DNA of 64,000 bases from Embiotoca jacksoni (Eukaryota > Chordata > Actinopteri > Embiotocidae). The notes beneath the pieces were generated by a model, which saw only the letters and a list, made by a program, of their open reading frames with translations, searched no databases and had not been told where the DNA came from. Of the stretch, positions 40,405-52,340 are shown in pieces. The position numbers and the translations under genes were made by a program. How positions within the stretch are numbered: position 1 is the first letter of the stretch; the number at the start of each line of letters is the position of its first letter. Location of the stretch: NCBI GenBank assembly GCA_022577435.1, contig JAKOON010000008.1:13808501-13872500 (forward strand), in the 5' to 3' direction.

Positions 40405-41352
40405 ATAGGCTTCCTGCATCTTTAAGTTGTCATGGCTTGTATGTTGCTTTTGAGCAGTTTCCCAACAGGCAAAGATACAACGCCCAGTTACTGTATTTAC
40501 TGAAGATCATTACTCACTCATACACTTGCACGCATGTGTGAGCATGTGCACGCTCACTGGCAGTGTGTCATTACTCGTTTAAGCTTGAAGTCAATAAACA
40601 ATAAACAGTTGTATTCAGCACGTCAGCCGCCACACTGTGCTCAGTGAAAGCTTTCATATTTACTGGATATCACTGCTATGAATCAGGCCATGTGGAAACC
40701 AGCAGAAAAAAGAATTGAGAAATGCAGGGAAAAGATAAGAATTCATGCATGTAAACATGCTTTTAAAGGACAATAATTCCATCTGTTAATATTTAAAAAA
40801 TTATATTTTCCTGCTCAGTTCACTTAGACGTGTCCTTATCATCTCAAAATTGCCACTGGGACCAAAATAACCATGAGAAGAACTGGTTCTCTCTTATCTC
40901 TGTTGCCAGTACGAAGCTCCACACATATGTGATTTAAAACGACTAAAATTAATAAATAATTCCTTAATGGTGCAACACTGCCCCCTGTCAGTGCTTAGCT
41001 AGTACACATGAAGGCTCAAAGACACATGCTGGAGGTATATCAGTGCTTTCGCAAAAAAAAGAAAAGAAATGTATATATTCCGACATAAATGTTTTTTTCT
41101 ATGCACATTAAACAATGACTTTTACATGACTTAATGATCAATACAAAGTCCATTAAAATCCAGTATTTATGCATCACACTCAAAATTTCACTAACATCGT
41201 AAATATCTTTTCTATGGAGGCCATTAAGGCCAAACAAGTATCACACGTACAACTTAAAACCACCTTTACAAACGTCATGTTGAGTTGTGCAAATGAGAAG
41301 AGCATCACAGTGAAGCAGCAGCTGCAGATAGTGGTGGTAACGAAGGCAAACT

Positions 41353-44300
41353 TTAGAATTTGTGGAAAATGTCCATCACAGCGTTGGTTGTGCTCTGTCC
41401 AAAGATGAAGACTCCGACTAAGATTGTTATGACTCCCCAAACTGTTAAAATGGTCCTGCAATGAAAAATCAAATCAGGGGTATTAAGACAATCAGGAATT
41501 AGTCCCAAATTACGTAGTTCTTTAAAAGAAATGTCTGAGCGATTATTAGGAAATAATTCAGAAATTGCAGAATTCCTAAAAGCACACGACAGTCACCTGA
41601 CTCTTTGAGAGACGTTTTCAGTTTGCATTGTGAACACCAAGCAAAGACCTGCAACACACAATCACACACCAAAGTTCCTGAGTTACCATTAGGCCATCAA
41701 TAAAACCTTCAATCAAACTTTATCTGATCTGACCATCATGACAGGATAGGATAGAATGATCAACTCAGGGTTGACCAATGTTCTTAAATAATGGCCAGAA
41801 AAATTATAATGTAACAGTGAAGTTGACCTTTGACTTTTTGAAAATGAAATGTCATAATTTCATCCAATTAGACATTTGTGTAAAATGTTGTCACAATTAG
41901 CCTATGAATTCTTGAGTTATGGCCACAAATGTGTTTGTGAGGTCACAATGACCTTAGACCTTTGACCCCCAGATAAACTAACCATTATTTGTAAATGCAG
42001 TGTGATATGAAATACTGTAAAAGCTGACAATCAGACTGTACAAATATAAACCACATTTATACTAGTGTGATCCCGTCATTACAAACACACACACATGTTC
42101 GAGCTAAGTTTGTTTATACCAGGAAAGATGAAGATGAAGAAGGCGCTGATTCCTCCGATGACACTGATAACATCACCCATGTCGGGGACAAACATGGCAA
42201 TGAGCAGAGTGAAGGTGATCCAGGCCACGGTGAGAAGGACTCTGCAGCGACTCTCAAACAAATGAGTGACGATTCCCCGGCGACGTCTTTGAACTCGTAA
42301 CATCAGGTTCAGTACGACAGATCTGCTCCACACACGGAGACGCAACGTGGTCGTGAACAGACACAAACACTGACAGACACAAACACTGACAGACACAAAC
42401 ACTGACACAACACTAAACACCTCCACTCTGGTGGTGGCCTACCTGCCAAGAAGAAGGATGATAGGATAGATGGTGATAATTGATATTCCAAAAAGGAGTC
42501 TGGAGATGATCATGACCACATCGTTTTCTGGATAAGACATCAAAATATCTGAGGCGACAGCTCGTCCAAACGTCATGAAGCCGTACACACCTGATGAGGA
42601 ACGGAGCAGAGATGATGAGCAGTGGTCGGGTAACACACGGATGTTTTAGAGGTCAACTCACCGGTCAGAGTGTAGATGAGCAAACAGAAGAACATGGAGA
42701 GCACAGAGATGACCACCCAGTGGGAGAGCTTTTGGTTCTCCATGCTGCTATAGATTGCTATACAGGCTTCATGGCACTGCAAACACACACAGAGACACAG
42801 ACCGATGGGAGAGAGATTTTTTTTCCTGCGAACCCAGAATCAGACGAGGTCTGTTGAAGAGTGAGCTTCACCTAGAATACTTCGTGTTGTTTTTTGTTTT
42901 TTATCTCCATCAACTTGCTTTAACATTACAGCATAATTGCTTGAGCATCTAAAATAGGAGTTAAACAAATATATCAGTCTCACCAAATCACCACACTGCA
43001 CTGCACAGTCTGACTTCCTGCCTCAGTTATATTGACGTCTGGATGGGCAAAAACTTTTTAAAGTTAAATGAGGAAAAGACTGAAATTCTTTTAATAGGAC
43101 CCAAAGCGGCAAGAGAAAAACTGCACTCGATGCTCTGCGATTTTGGCACTCAAATTAAAAGTAACATCTCCAACTTGGGAGTGATTTTAGACTGTGACTT
43201 GAGTTACAATGCTCATTTTAACAAGGTTATTAAGGAACACTACTAACTTTTTTCATCTCAGAAAGACACTGAAACACTCACTCATGCTTTCATTACCAGC
43301 CGCTTAGATTATTGTAACTCCCTTGTTACTGGTTTACCAAAAAAGTTTATAAGGAAATTACAGCTTGTTCAGAACGCTGCAGCCAGAGTTTTAACAAAAA
43401 CAAAGAAGAGATCACATCACTCCACTACTCAAAGCACTGACTGGCTACCGTATCTTTTAGGATTGATTTTAAATGTCTTTTACTTGTTTATAAAGTTTTA
43501 AATAATCTTGCCCTTCCCTACATCGGTGATCTTTTCTCATTTTATGTTCCTGCCCAACAGCTGCGGTTATCCTATGCTTTTCTTTTAAATATTCCTCATG
43601 TGTTGTAGGTCTGGTAAGAGCGCCTTTTCTTTTTATGCGCCTGAACTGTGGAACTCACTGCCTTCAGACACCAAATCAGAAGCTCTATGAGTGTTTTTAA
43701 AAGAAAATTAAAGACCATGTTGCTGCGATGTGAAGCACTTTGGGTTACAGGCTTGCATGAAAGGGGCTGTTTAAATAAAGTTGGGTTGAGTTGAGTTGAG
43801 TCTCATTTCTTTACTTAGGTTGAAATTGTTGCTTTATAAATACAGAAACCACAAGTTTAAAATGGGCAAATTTAAAATGAATGTTTCTATACTTCTATGT
43901 TACTGACCGCAAACTTATCCCGTTACTGACACAACCTATAGGCTGATCTTGCCACTCAGTAAACTCTTAACATGCAAACGCACACACAGAATAAGCAAGT
44001 TCCTCTGAAATCAACCTTCAAATTAACCTTCAAGTGAGGTTGTTTACTGCGTTTAGAAGATTCAGATTCAGAACAATTTGATTGTCGTGATTACAACTCA
44101 TCTGTTTCTGTGACATGAGAGCACACTTTCCACCAATGAGATGCAGCTGAAATCTTGACAAAAAGTGGCCATTTAGGGTTTGTTTGTTTCAAACATCGAT
44201 ATTTGAGGAATTGTCTGCTGTCAGTCAGATTTATTGATCAAGCATGTGAACACATGTAAGGACTCCTTCACAATCTTCTTTACATATCTGAATCTGGACT

Positions 44301-46502
44301 GATATGAATGTAAACTATAACTTGCCTGGTTGGTGAAGGTATAAAACTGCAATGCAATATTTCTAGTTTAATGTAAAAATGCAAAAATTCTCTGATTCCA
44401 GCTTCTTAGATGTAAATATTTTCTGGCTCTTCCAGTTCTCCATAACAAACTGAACATCACTTTGTTGTGAGCTGTTGGCCAGAGCAACACAAGACATTTT
44501 AGAGCTTTGAAAAACACCAGTCTCCACTTTCTGACACTTTAAAGACCAAGAAAATAATCAACAAATTGATTAAATATAAAAAATAATTTTCGCCCTAGTA
44601 AACAGCATGAACAGCTGGAATATTGTGGCCTCTTACGTGCATGGAGATTATCCTACCTGGAAGCCAAAGCAAATAGTTGGTACAACACTGAACATCGAAG
44701 CCCACGAGCTCACGCTGAAAGACACACACATTTAAACATTTACTGACGCACATGAAACAACAGCAGCATAAATGATAAATACACACGTGCATCCATTTAA
44801 AAACGGAGTTACTGACCCTTGGCTGTGCTCTGGAGTTATAATGACTGTGTGTTTGTCCATCAGGTAATATTTGACAATCACTGCCACACACAGATATGTA
44901 GCAGCCAGCGTCCCCAACACACTGACACAAAGAGAGACAGTTAAGTCACATCAACACTCAGACAGGTGTCACTCTGACCACAGGTGAGTGCAGTGTACCT
45001 CGTGTATTTCTGGATACCGATTTCTTTGGGGATGGACAGTGGTAGGATGATGACAACGCACACGATGAAGAGGGCGAATCGTTGGTCAGTGTACCAGTGA
45101 TACGGCATTTCCCCCTCACTCGACCCAGTCACCGTGTCATATAAAGAAATACACACTGGACAAACAAAAGCCGAGTCAAAGCAAACACTATTTATCTGCT
45201 GCAACATAAAAGCATCGGTAAAGATCACAACTAAACCCCATAAAGCCGTCCAGATTTACATTTTGCATCCTTTTAAACAGGATGAATTGTGATTTTTTTT
45301 TTTTAATGGGGAAATCCAGGTTTTTATGTTGTTTGATGAACTAACGGCTCCATCTGCACTGTGCTCCCTGAAGAGTTTCTGATCACGTTTGATTGTTTTT
45401 TTTGGTTGTTTATTGGGGCCAGGGAGGCCGGAGTGTGTATATAAATCCAATCAAATACCCTGTTCCAAATTGGAACAGAGGAAAAATATTACAGGGATTT
45501 GAAGGGTTTCAGATGGACAAAACGCTAAAGGAAAAAAAAAAAAGGAAAAAGGTCCCCGAGTCACATGTTTAGCCTAGATGAAAATTAAAGTGAGGATGAT
45601 TTGTGGTCAGAAAGAGATTAAATTTTTTGATATGGGAAATGGTTGTTAAATTGATCACAAACTCAGTAAGTTACCTAGATAACAGGAAAACATTCAGACA
45701 CTGTAGAAACCAGCGTGAAGACAGAAAAGTGCTGAATCAGCACCAACTGAACAATGAGGATGGTGATGGGAATCTGATGCACCATCATGTGTTTCTAATA
45801 GGATGCTTGTATTTGGGTATCTGTACTACTGTATTACTTGTTGTGTTCTGTGAATATATATTAGTTTACATATCTATTAATGAGTAAATTATTAGCAGAT
45901 TGTGTAAAACTATGACTGTATTTGGCCTTATTGTTATTATTATTATTATTAGATTAGATTATTATTATGCAGTTCAAGAATATAGGCACATGCAGATTAT
46001 TTTCATTATTACTGGCTGTATAGTGCCGATGTGCACAAAGCTAATGGGACAATATGGAGCTATAGGTAGAGAAGTCTGCAAACCGTGACCTGTAACTGTA
46101 CTTTATGACTTACTTACTGTACTGTAAGTTTTTGACAGTGTTTTACAAAATGAGACCGATTTTTTTAATGGACCCGTGAGATGTGATGTGCACTTGTCTT
46201 ATCATACTTTCCTTCACTTTGGGACTTACGTTTCTCCAGCTGGTCCTGCACCACCACTAGGAAGGCAACACTTATCATGAAGAGGTTGAAGCAGAAACAC
46301 ACTTCACAGAGTTGTCCCACAGCTCCTCCGCACACTTCTCTCACCACGTCCTGATACGTCTTCTGTCTGCTGATGGATGAAGCATAGCCGAGGATGACCA
46401 GGCCGCTGATGAGGAATACCAGAGATACCTGGAGGGGAGCATCAAAAAGCAGAACTCAAAGCTAACCTTCATTCACAGACCGGGGTGATATTGACACACA
46501 CA

Positions 46503-46566
<64 letters not shown>

Positions 46567-47686
46567 GTGGACACATTATGAGACAAAGGGGCCCTGGCAC
46601 CACGACTCTTAAAAGAAGGAAGGAACCCCAGCGTCCCACTCCTTGTGACCAAAATCACATGTCAGAGTAGTAAAAAAGTCTGTCCCTACAGCTTAATATT
46701 TGTTTTGTCCAACTAAAAGTCCAAAAACCAAACACAGAAGTTTAAGAAAACACACAAATATTAACATTTGAAGAGCTGCAACCAATTAAGCCAAAAAACA
46801 ATTAAGCCAAAAAACAAAACACTTAATTGCATATCAAAAATGTTCTGACAATGGAGTCATTGTTCCATCAACTAATTGTTCAAGTGAAGCTCAACCTATT
46901 AAGACTGTAGGAAAACATTTAAAATGTATGAAATCATTAACGATATCTGTGGTGCAAGCTATATTTCCCAACATTAAAGATCGTCCTGCTGTCAAATTAA
47001 TTCAACCTGGTCTGTTACTTTTAATGTGACAATATAATTAAAGTGAAATGCAAATACATGGATCAAACTGTTTGTATCCAATAGGCCTGAAAAAGAGCAC
47101 AACATGTGATTTAGACACTGAGTACAGTCATTATCTGAGCCCCCATGATCTCTAGGCCTATTCTTGGAAAGCCTACAGTTATACATCCATGAAACACACA
47201 CACACACATTTTTTGTGGCAGTCAGATGCAGTTCAGTTCCTCACCTAAACTGGGGGCTTCATTAGAGCTCACCTGTGAAAAGTACGTGCCTCTTTCACAC
47301 AGAGGAGAGACAAAGGGGTGGTGAGTCTATACTGTGAATACACAGGTTGCAGGCCAAGAGACAAACTAATCCCAAAACACCTTCAGACAGTTTTAAGACA
47401 GATCAATTTAACGCATGAATTTGCAGTTAAAAATTCCACAATGATCCTTTGAAAGCAGAGAGGAGTCATTCAGGACACTTTGAATAAGCGCACTCACCAG
47501 CTCCACACTGATGGCAGTGGTCACTCCCCCCGCCTTCTCAAAGGCCCAGGGGAAGTTGAGCAGTCCGGCTCCCAGCGCAGACTTCAGCATGATGAACACC
47601 GCGCCGAACGAGCCGAGCCGCGGGGAATCCGCGTGAGACGCAGACCGGGCCAGCAGGCTGATACTCTCCCGGGCCAGTTCCTCCAT
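41353..47686 (-). CDS. slc38a8: sodium-coupled neutral amino acid transporter SLC38A8 type
   Basis: Plasma-membrane transporter for glutamine and related amino acids; human SLC38A8 loss causes foveal hypoplasia (family knowledge). Ten coding exons: 47686-47498, 46428-46230, 45155-44999, 44921-44817, 44714-44657, 42776-42662, 42590-42443, 42322-42120, 41648-41597, 41455-41353. All junctions are GT/AG and phases agree, giving 442 residues (human protein 435). Diagnostic stretches are GAVFIMLKSALGAGLLNFPW in the first membrane segment, FNLFMISVAFL, ADQRF-like TDQRFALFIV, SVVPTICFGFQCHEA, VYGFMTFGRAVASDILMSYP and VISVIGGISAFFIFIFPG. The hydrophobicity pattern fits the usual eleven helices. The C terminus ends IFGQSTTNAVMDIFHKF. 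Intron 1 holds a long (AC)n, intron 5 an antisense LINE 3' end, and intron 7 (120 bp) a 16-bp tandem repeat. SLC38A7 is the nearest alternative, but similarity to A8 is higher along the whole length. Confidence 0.95.
41800..42000 (+). repeat. repeat carrying a perfect ERE palindrome, slc38a8 intron 8
   Basis: Holds agttgacctttgactttttg, gagttatggccacaaatgtg and aggtcacaatgacct (41940-41954), then agacctttgacccc. It resembles, at distance, the repeats at 48480 and 56780. Confidence 0.6.
42357..42404. repeat. 16-bp tandem repeat x3 in slc38a8 intron 7
   Basis: Three perfect copies of acagacacaaacactg followed by a partial unit. They occupy almost half of a 120-bp intron. Confidence 0.95.
43035..43800 (+). 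mobile_element. LINE (L2-like) 3' end, decayed, antisense in slc38a8 intron 5
   Basis: Translation gives the C-terminal part of a LINE reverse transcriptase: NFLKLNEEKTEILLIGPKA, NLGVILDCDLSYNAHFNKV, then after a stop and frameshift HAFITSRLDYCNSLVTGLP, LQLVQNAAARVLTKTKKR and later SFYAPELWNSLPSDTK. Several stops and frameshifts make it inactive. The end is aaataaagttgggttgag with a short TTGAG repeat, an L2-type 3' terminus. Only the 3' third of ORF2 remains (5' truncation). Confidence 0.85.
44226..44300 (+). repeat. repeat E in slc38a8 intron 5
   Basis: agatttattgatcaagcatg, aacacatgtaaggactcctt, cacaatcttctttacat matches 57290-57365 at about the level of an old repeat. Confidence 0.55.
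46505..46565. repeat. (AC)30 microsatellite in slc38a8 intron 1
   Basis: Pure AC run between slc38a8 exon 2 and exon 1, about 80 bases upstream (in transcript sense) of the exon 2 acceptor. Confidence 0.95.
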
Positions 47687-47830
47687 GATCCTGAACCAGA
47701 GCTCCGACTCACAACACCGAGACCAGGAGCTACTCTTCTAGAAAGCCTGTTTGAAGCGCTAACTTACAGTCCAGGTGTTTGCCCCCCTCTCTTCAGGAGT
47801 CAACCTGGTGACTGGTGATATATAAAGACC
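47687..47830 (-). promoter_or_regulatory. slc38a8 5'UTR and proximal promoter
   Basis: About 130 bp upstream of the ATG there is an A/T element at 47818-47826 that reads TATATAAA on the plus strand and TTTATATA on the minus strand. On the minus strand it would place the start near 47790 and give a 5'UTR of about 100 bases. The plus-strand reading is the more canonical one, so orientation is uncertain. Confidence 0.3.
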
Positions 47831-48479
47831 CGCACAGGCGCGTGCACAGGACTAACGTGGTCTAATGGGACTTAATGACTCAAAGCATTTCACTCTGAGG
47901 TGACAAATTTGACACTAAAGTGTGTATTTTTGCTTGTGTCTGCTCCCCTCCTGTCCCCTGTCTGTCTCAGATGTTCACCACTGAAGAAACAGAGCCAGGT
48001 CCTCCTGCTGAACATGTAACATTACATATTATAAACAATATTATGAGATATAATCAAAGTAAAGATTAGAGTGAAGAAGTGTAAGTAAGTAATGTCATAT
48101 GTGAAATGACAGCATGACCAGATTAACCTGGTTAGGTGCTCACAGACAGAAATATGCAGCTGGGCCCCCTGTTACTCCTGCAGTTTTTCTGTTGTTTTTC
48201 TGTGTTGGCCCAGGGTCTGCTCTGTGGTAACTTTATTAAGCATATGTTAATTTATTAATAATTACCATAAAACTGATATAGAAACTCATAAAACTAGATT
48301 TTGCACACCAGGACTTTCTCAAGTCGTTTCATAATTGAGAAATAGCGGCCGCTTTATATTCACTTAGGACAAGTTTTTAAGATGTTTTGTCAGCCAAAAT
48401 GGAGATCAATTGTTTTTATAGTCAGTCAAAAAAGCTACAGTGCAAAATATTATTATCCCTCTGCGCCAGGTTGTCAGTA

Positions 48480-48770
48480 TGTACGAACTGTAGGTACAAA
48501 TGTCCCCCTCTTGTGAACGCAATATGTGAACGCCCTGAGGGAATGTCTTCAAATGCAGCACAAATGTTCACTCGGTCGCAAAGAGGAACTGATTAGATTT
48601 GGGTGTTGGAAGGTCAAAGGTCACTGTGACCTCACATCTGTCCCATTTTTATTAGAGCCATATCTCAGGAAAGCCGTGAGTGGCCTCCCTCAGATTTGGC
48701 ATATTTGGTTGAAGATGTTTGTGAAACATCCACGTTTTTGATGCGTAGCTTCTTTGCTGCAATGTTCCTG
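48480..48770 (+). repeat. repeat D (with DR1 and ERE), slc38a8 upstream
   Basis: gggaatgtcttcaaatgcag, acaaatgttcactcggtcgc, aaggtcaaaggtcactgtga, ccatatctcaggaaagccgt and gttgaagatgtttgtgaaac match, block by block, the copy at 56780-57230. Confidence 0.7.
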
Positions 48771-49629
48771 TTTCCGAAGAGAAAACCGCCATGCTGTTAA
48801 CCGACCTGCATCTGCATCCTTAATACTTTGAACATCCAGCACTAACCAATCATTCTTCACTTCATCAAAAAGCACATCTTATATGCGCATATGACCTACA
48901 GAGAGGAGAACAAAAACAACAAGCAGGAGAAGAACTGCAGAAGCAATTCCGACTATCATCTATCCATACTAATGTAATCAATGAATGTGTTTATAGAACC
49001 TAAAATCATAATCTGTACAGCGTACGTCACACTCGGTTTTGATGAGGAAAAACCTACTAGAGCAGCAACAATCAGTGTTGATGTTGACCAACACTTGTTA
49101 TTACACATTTCATATGTATTGTCTAGAGAATCCCACGCTAAGAGTAAGTGTGCAGTACAGCTTGCGGGTTACAGCATGTACGTTCTGGTGACGTAGAAAA
49201 TCCTGGCCGTATGGATTGCTAAATACACTTGACTGAATAATCCCTGCTGTGTTTTATGCTACACACCATCTGCTACAGAGCAGAGAGCATCACTCAAAAT
49301 CCCACGCATGTTGTTCTGCATCTCACTGACATAGAGGGGTTCTCAGTTAATAACAAAAACAAACTCTTGTTGCATCTCCACATTTTGACAGCCGGATACA
49401 AAATGTGAGGGCCTTAGCGCATACAAAAAGAGTTGTTGCAAATTGTCTCTAGTGAAATGCAGGACAGAGAGATTAGAGTGAGCAGGCTCATCAAGGCAGT
49501 CCGGGGACAGTTCAGAGACTTAGCAGCTGATCCTCCAGGCATGCACACTTTTCAGAAATATCTCAGGATTTCAGTTTAAACAGTTAACGAATATAAATCA
49601 TTTTTGGTGTACATTTCCTTCCCTTTGGC

Positions 49630-49900
49630 GGGGAGAAACAGCAGCAGTAGTGCAGGCTGTGGTGAAGAGACAGCTGTGCAGCAAGGCAAAGCTCTCTATT
49701 AACCGGTCGGTCTACATCCCTACCTTCACTTATGATCATGAACTCTGGATAATGAGTGTAACGATAAGATTGTGAAGTGGCTCTGGATTGTTTAGGACGA
49801 GCTGAAAGTGCGGAGACCCTTGGGCCTCTGCTTTCTCTCTTGCCACCGTCCGCGACCCTAATTGGACGAAGCAATTAAGAAGATTTGATTTTTATTTGAA
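49630..49900 (+). mobile_element. RTE-like LINE 3' end, internally deleted
   Basis: gtgaagagacagctgtgcag, ggcaaagctctctattaacc and the frame AKLSINRSVYIPTFTYDHEL match the end of a fish RTE-type reverse transcriptase. The 3' tail tgccaccgtccgcgacccta, attggacgaagcaattaag follows directly, so several hundred bases between the two are missing. Inactive fragment. Confidence 0.65.
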
Positions 49901-52136
49901 ACAGATACATGAAGTCACGGCATTCAGATGAAAAGTGGTGTAACTTTGATCACTCGGTCACTCAGTGGCAGACACTGACATTGATACCATCAGTCTGACT
50001 CGGCTGCTGCAGTCCAGCCAGTACATGCTGATGATCATCATTTTGTTACAAAATGCTGCTGAAAAAGAAGATGCACTGGGCAATTGATAAAATGTACACA
50101 AAAAAATCAATCAGATTTAGGCAAATAATTGTTTTTCTATTTTCATCAGTTAGTTGTTTTTAACTGGTTCCTAACCTTAACCGTAAAAGGTGTTCTGTGC
50201 TCCTACGCAAATACACTGCCTTTACTATTAAAACACCTGTTTTCAGATTTCATATGTAAAAATCAACCCTTAAGCACGTTTAGTCTGGGGCTTCAGGTTT
50301 GTATCCCTCCCTCTGTTTCCATGGTGATCTGCCATGTTTTGTGCAGACTGACTGTAGTATTGAAAATCAGTCATCACGTCCAAATCGTGGTGATAAGCTG
50401 GCCTTTAAATGTGTGGGTAGACAAAGCCAGATGCTTTTTGACGTGCAGTCTGATGTATTTCTGATCAAATCTAGAATCAGATTCCCCCATCTTGAAATCT
50501 GCAACTGGAATCAGCTGTATAAATCTGAAGCTACGAAACAGCACTGTTCAAATTAGCCATGATACCTGTGAACTTTAGATGACCTGTCATTTAATCAGTT
50601 TAACACATGAATATTTAGGTTGAAGGAGAATATAAAGCAGGATGCCAACCATAAGTTCCAGTGACCGCTGCAATAATTCATTAGATTTAGCATGAAGTTT
50701 TCATCTCTGACCCTCGGTTGTCACACATGCTGTCACAAACAGTACTGACATAGCAACACGCCGCGCAACCAGTCATCTTCCACCTTCCACTTACAGTACA
50801 CTGAGGACACCAAGACTGCTTTCAAAGGTTTTGAGGTGCAACCTGATCCACTGTGGATGAATAAAGACAGATGAGATTAATCTGCTCATGATTCTGCTGT
50901 TATGAAACAGTTTAAGAGTATTAAGATTAGACACAAACACACACACATGCACACACACACAGAGCCACACAAAATCTGACACAAATACATATGATTTCAA
51001 GAAAAGTAATTGTTAGAATCACCCTGAAAAAAACTCGACTTGATGTATATTAATACGCCTTTAATTTAAGTGAAGCAAAGAGACATGTTCCACTCTATAA
51101 TGCTGGGAAAACATTTTAATAACAATAATAATAAACTACAAAATAGGACTAAATACACTGGTGATGTAATAACCAGTGAGTATAATGCAGTGTGTCTGAT
51201 AACAGAGCTCATTCAGTAACAAAGAAAAGTTGTAATTCTTTGAATAAAGTTATAGCAACTGTTAAGGTAGAAGGATGAAACTTGGGAAACACTTCGGAAA
51301 CTTCCCACTTCTTCTTCCCACCACTGATTTATACACTTGTCATACTGTTCTGTATAATTGTATACTGTTTGGCACTCTATAAATATTAATTGTATTATTT
51401 TCTCATGTTTGTTATATTGGGATGTGTTTGCCCAGTTACATATACTATGTAATTTCTTCTTCAATTGCACCTCAGAGAACACAAGTGAAATTTTGCTCTA
51501 ACCAGCTGTTCAAAATAAAAGCTACTTCTTAAAAATGTTGTCACTTGAAATTATTTTAAACAACTGACAAAATGAAGCAACACGTCAGCGAGTCCTTCCA
51601 AACAGAAATCACATTTTCTGTCGTTACACCAGTCAAACGGGGCGATGAATTAAACCGACTGCACAGCAACACTGTTCTGCATCCAGTAATAATACTCTCC
51701 TCTGGATCACTCCTGATTGGATCACAAGCAGATCTGAACACCTGGCATTACAGCATCCCTTAAAATCTCTTTTGTCCTAAAATCATGTGGTATGTGCTGC
51801 AGGAGTGGTAAAAAAACAAAACAAAAAAAACAGTTTATACAACAAATATTTGCTTATAGCTGAGGTTTTCCTCTCAGCAAAGTAACCTCAGTAGGAAAGA
51901 GGGTTTTTTTTCTGCTTCCCTACACCAACTATAACAAGAATGATTATTATTATTATTATAGTGTGTGGATTTAATCACAACAGTCAAATACTTGCAGTTG
52001 TTTCACAATCCACTGATCTGGAGAGACACAGCTGAATAGTTACCAGTACACTTAATTAATATTCATGTAAAAATGAAAGCAATGTCTGTCTTTCAGCGAG
52101 CAAGGCATACAGTACAATAATCTGAACATATTAGTA

Positions 52137-52142
52137 TTTATT
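52137..52142 (-). terminator. candidate nrn1l polyadenylation signal
   Basis: AATAAA on the minus strand about 200 bases after the nrn1l stop codon, in AT-rich sequence. Position fits a short 3'UTR. Confidence 0.4.
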
Positions 52143-52340
52143 TTATGCCTAAATGCGTGCACCACATTGTCCATGTGTGAAACACTGAACCAAACTCTTC
52201 ATAGTGATCCAGTTTTGAAATCCTTGTTTTAGGATCGATATGTGAGCATGACGAGACTTTTTTCACCCTCGTGTGTTTAGACTGTTGGGGGAGCAGGACT
52301 CTGCTGTCATCACTCTGATTCAAGAACTTTTGTGGGTTAA

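Larger units (their letters stand above)
34720..41350. other. cmtr2-slc38a8 intergenic region
   Basis: Repeats at 35.8-36.9 kb and a compound microsatellite at 40.3 kb. Between 38560 and 38770 is a repeat-free stretch with homeodomain-type cores (tttaattaattagctc) that could be a conserved element. No coding sequence is recognised. Confidence 0.45.
47830..52340. other. slc38a8-nrn1l intergenic region
   Basis: Holds repeat D at 48.5 kb and the RTE-like fragment at 49.6 kb. The rest is AT-rich and unassigned, apart from the likely nrn1l 3'UTR at 52140-52340. Confidence 0.5.

Noticed and set aside
47480..47818. A plus-strand open frame over slc38a8 exon 1
   Set aside because: Shadow of the minus-strand exon, which has the conserved first transmembrane helix of the SLC38 family.
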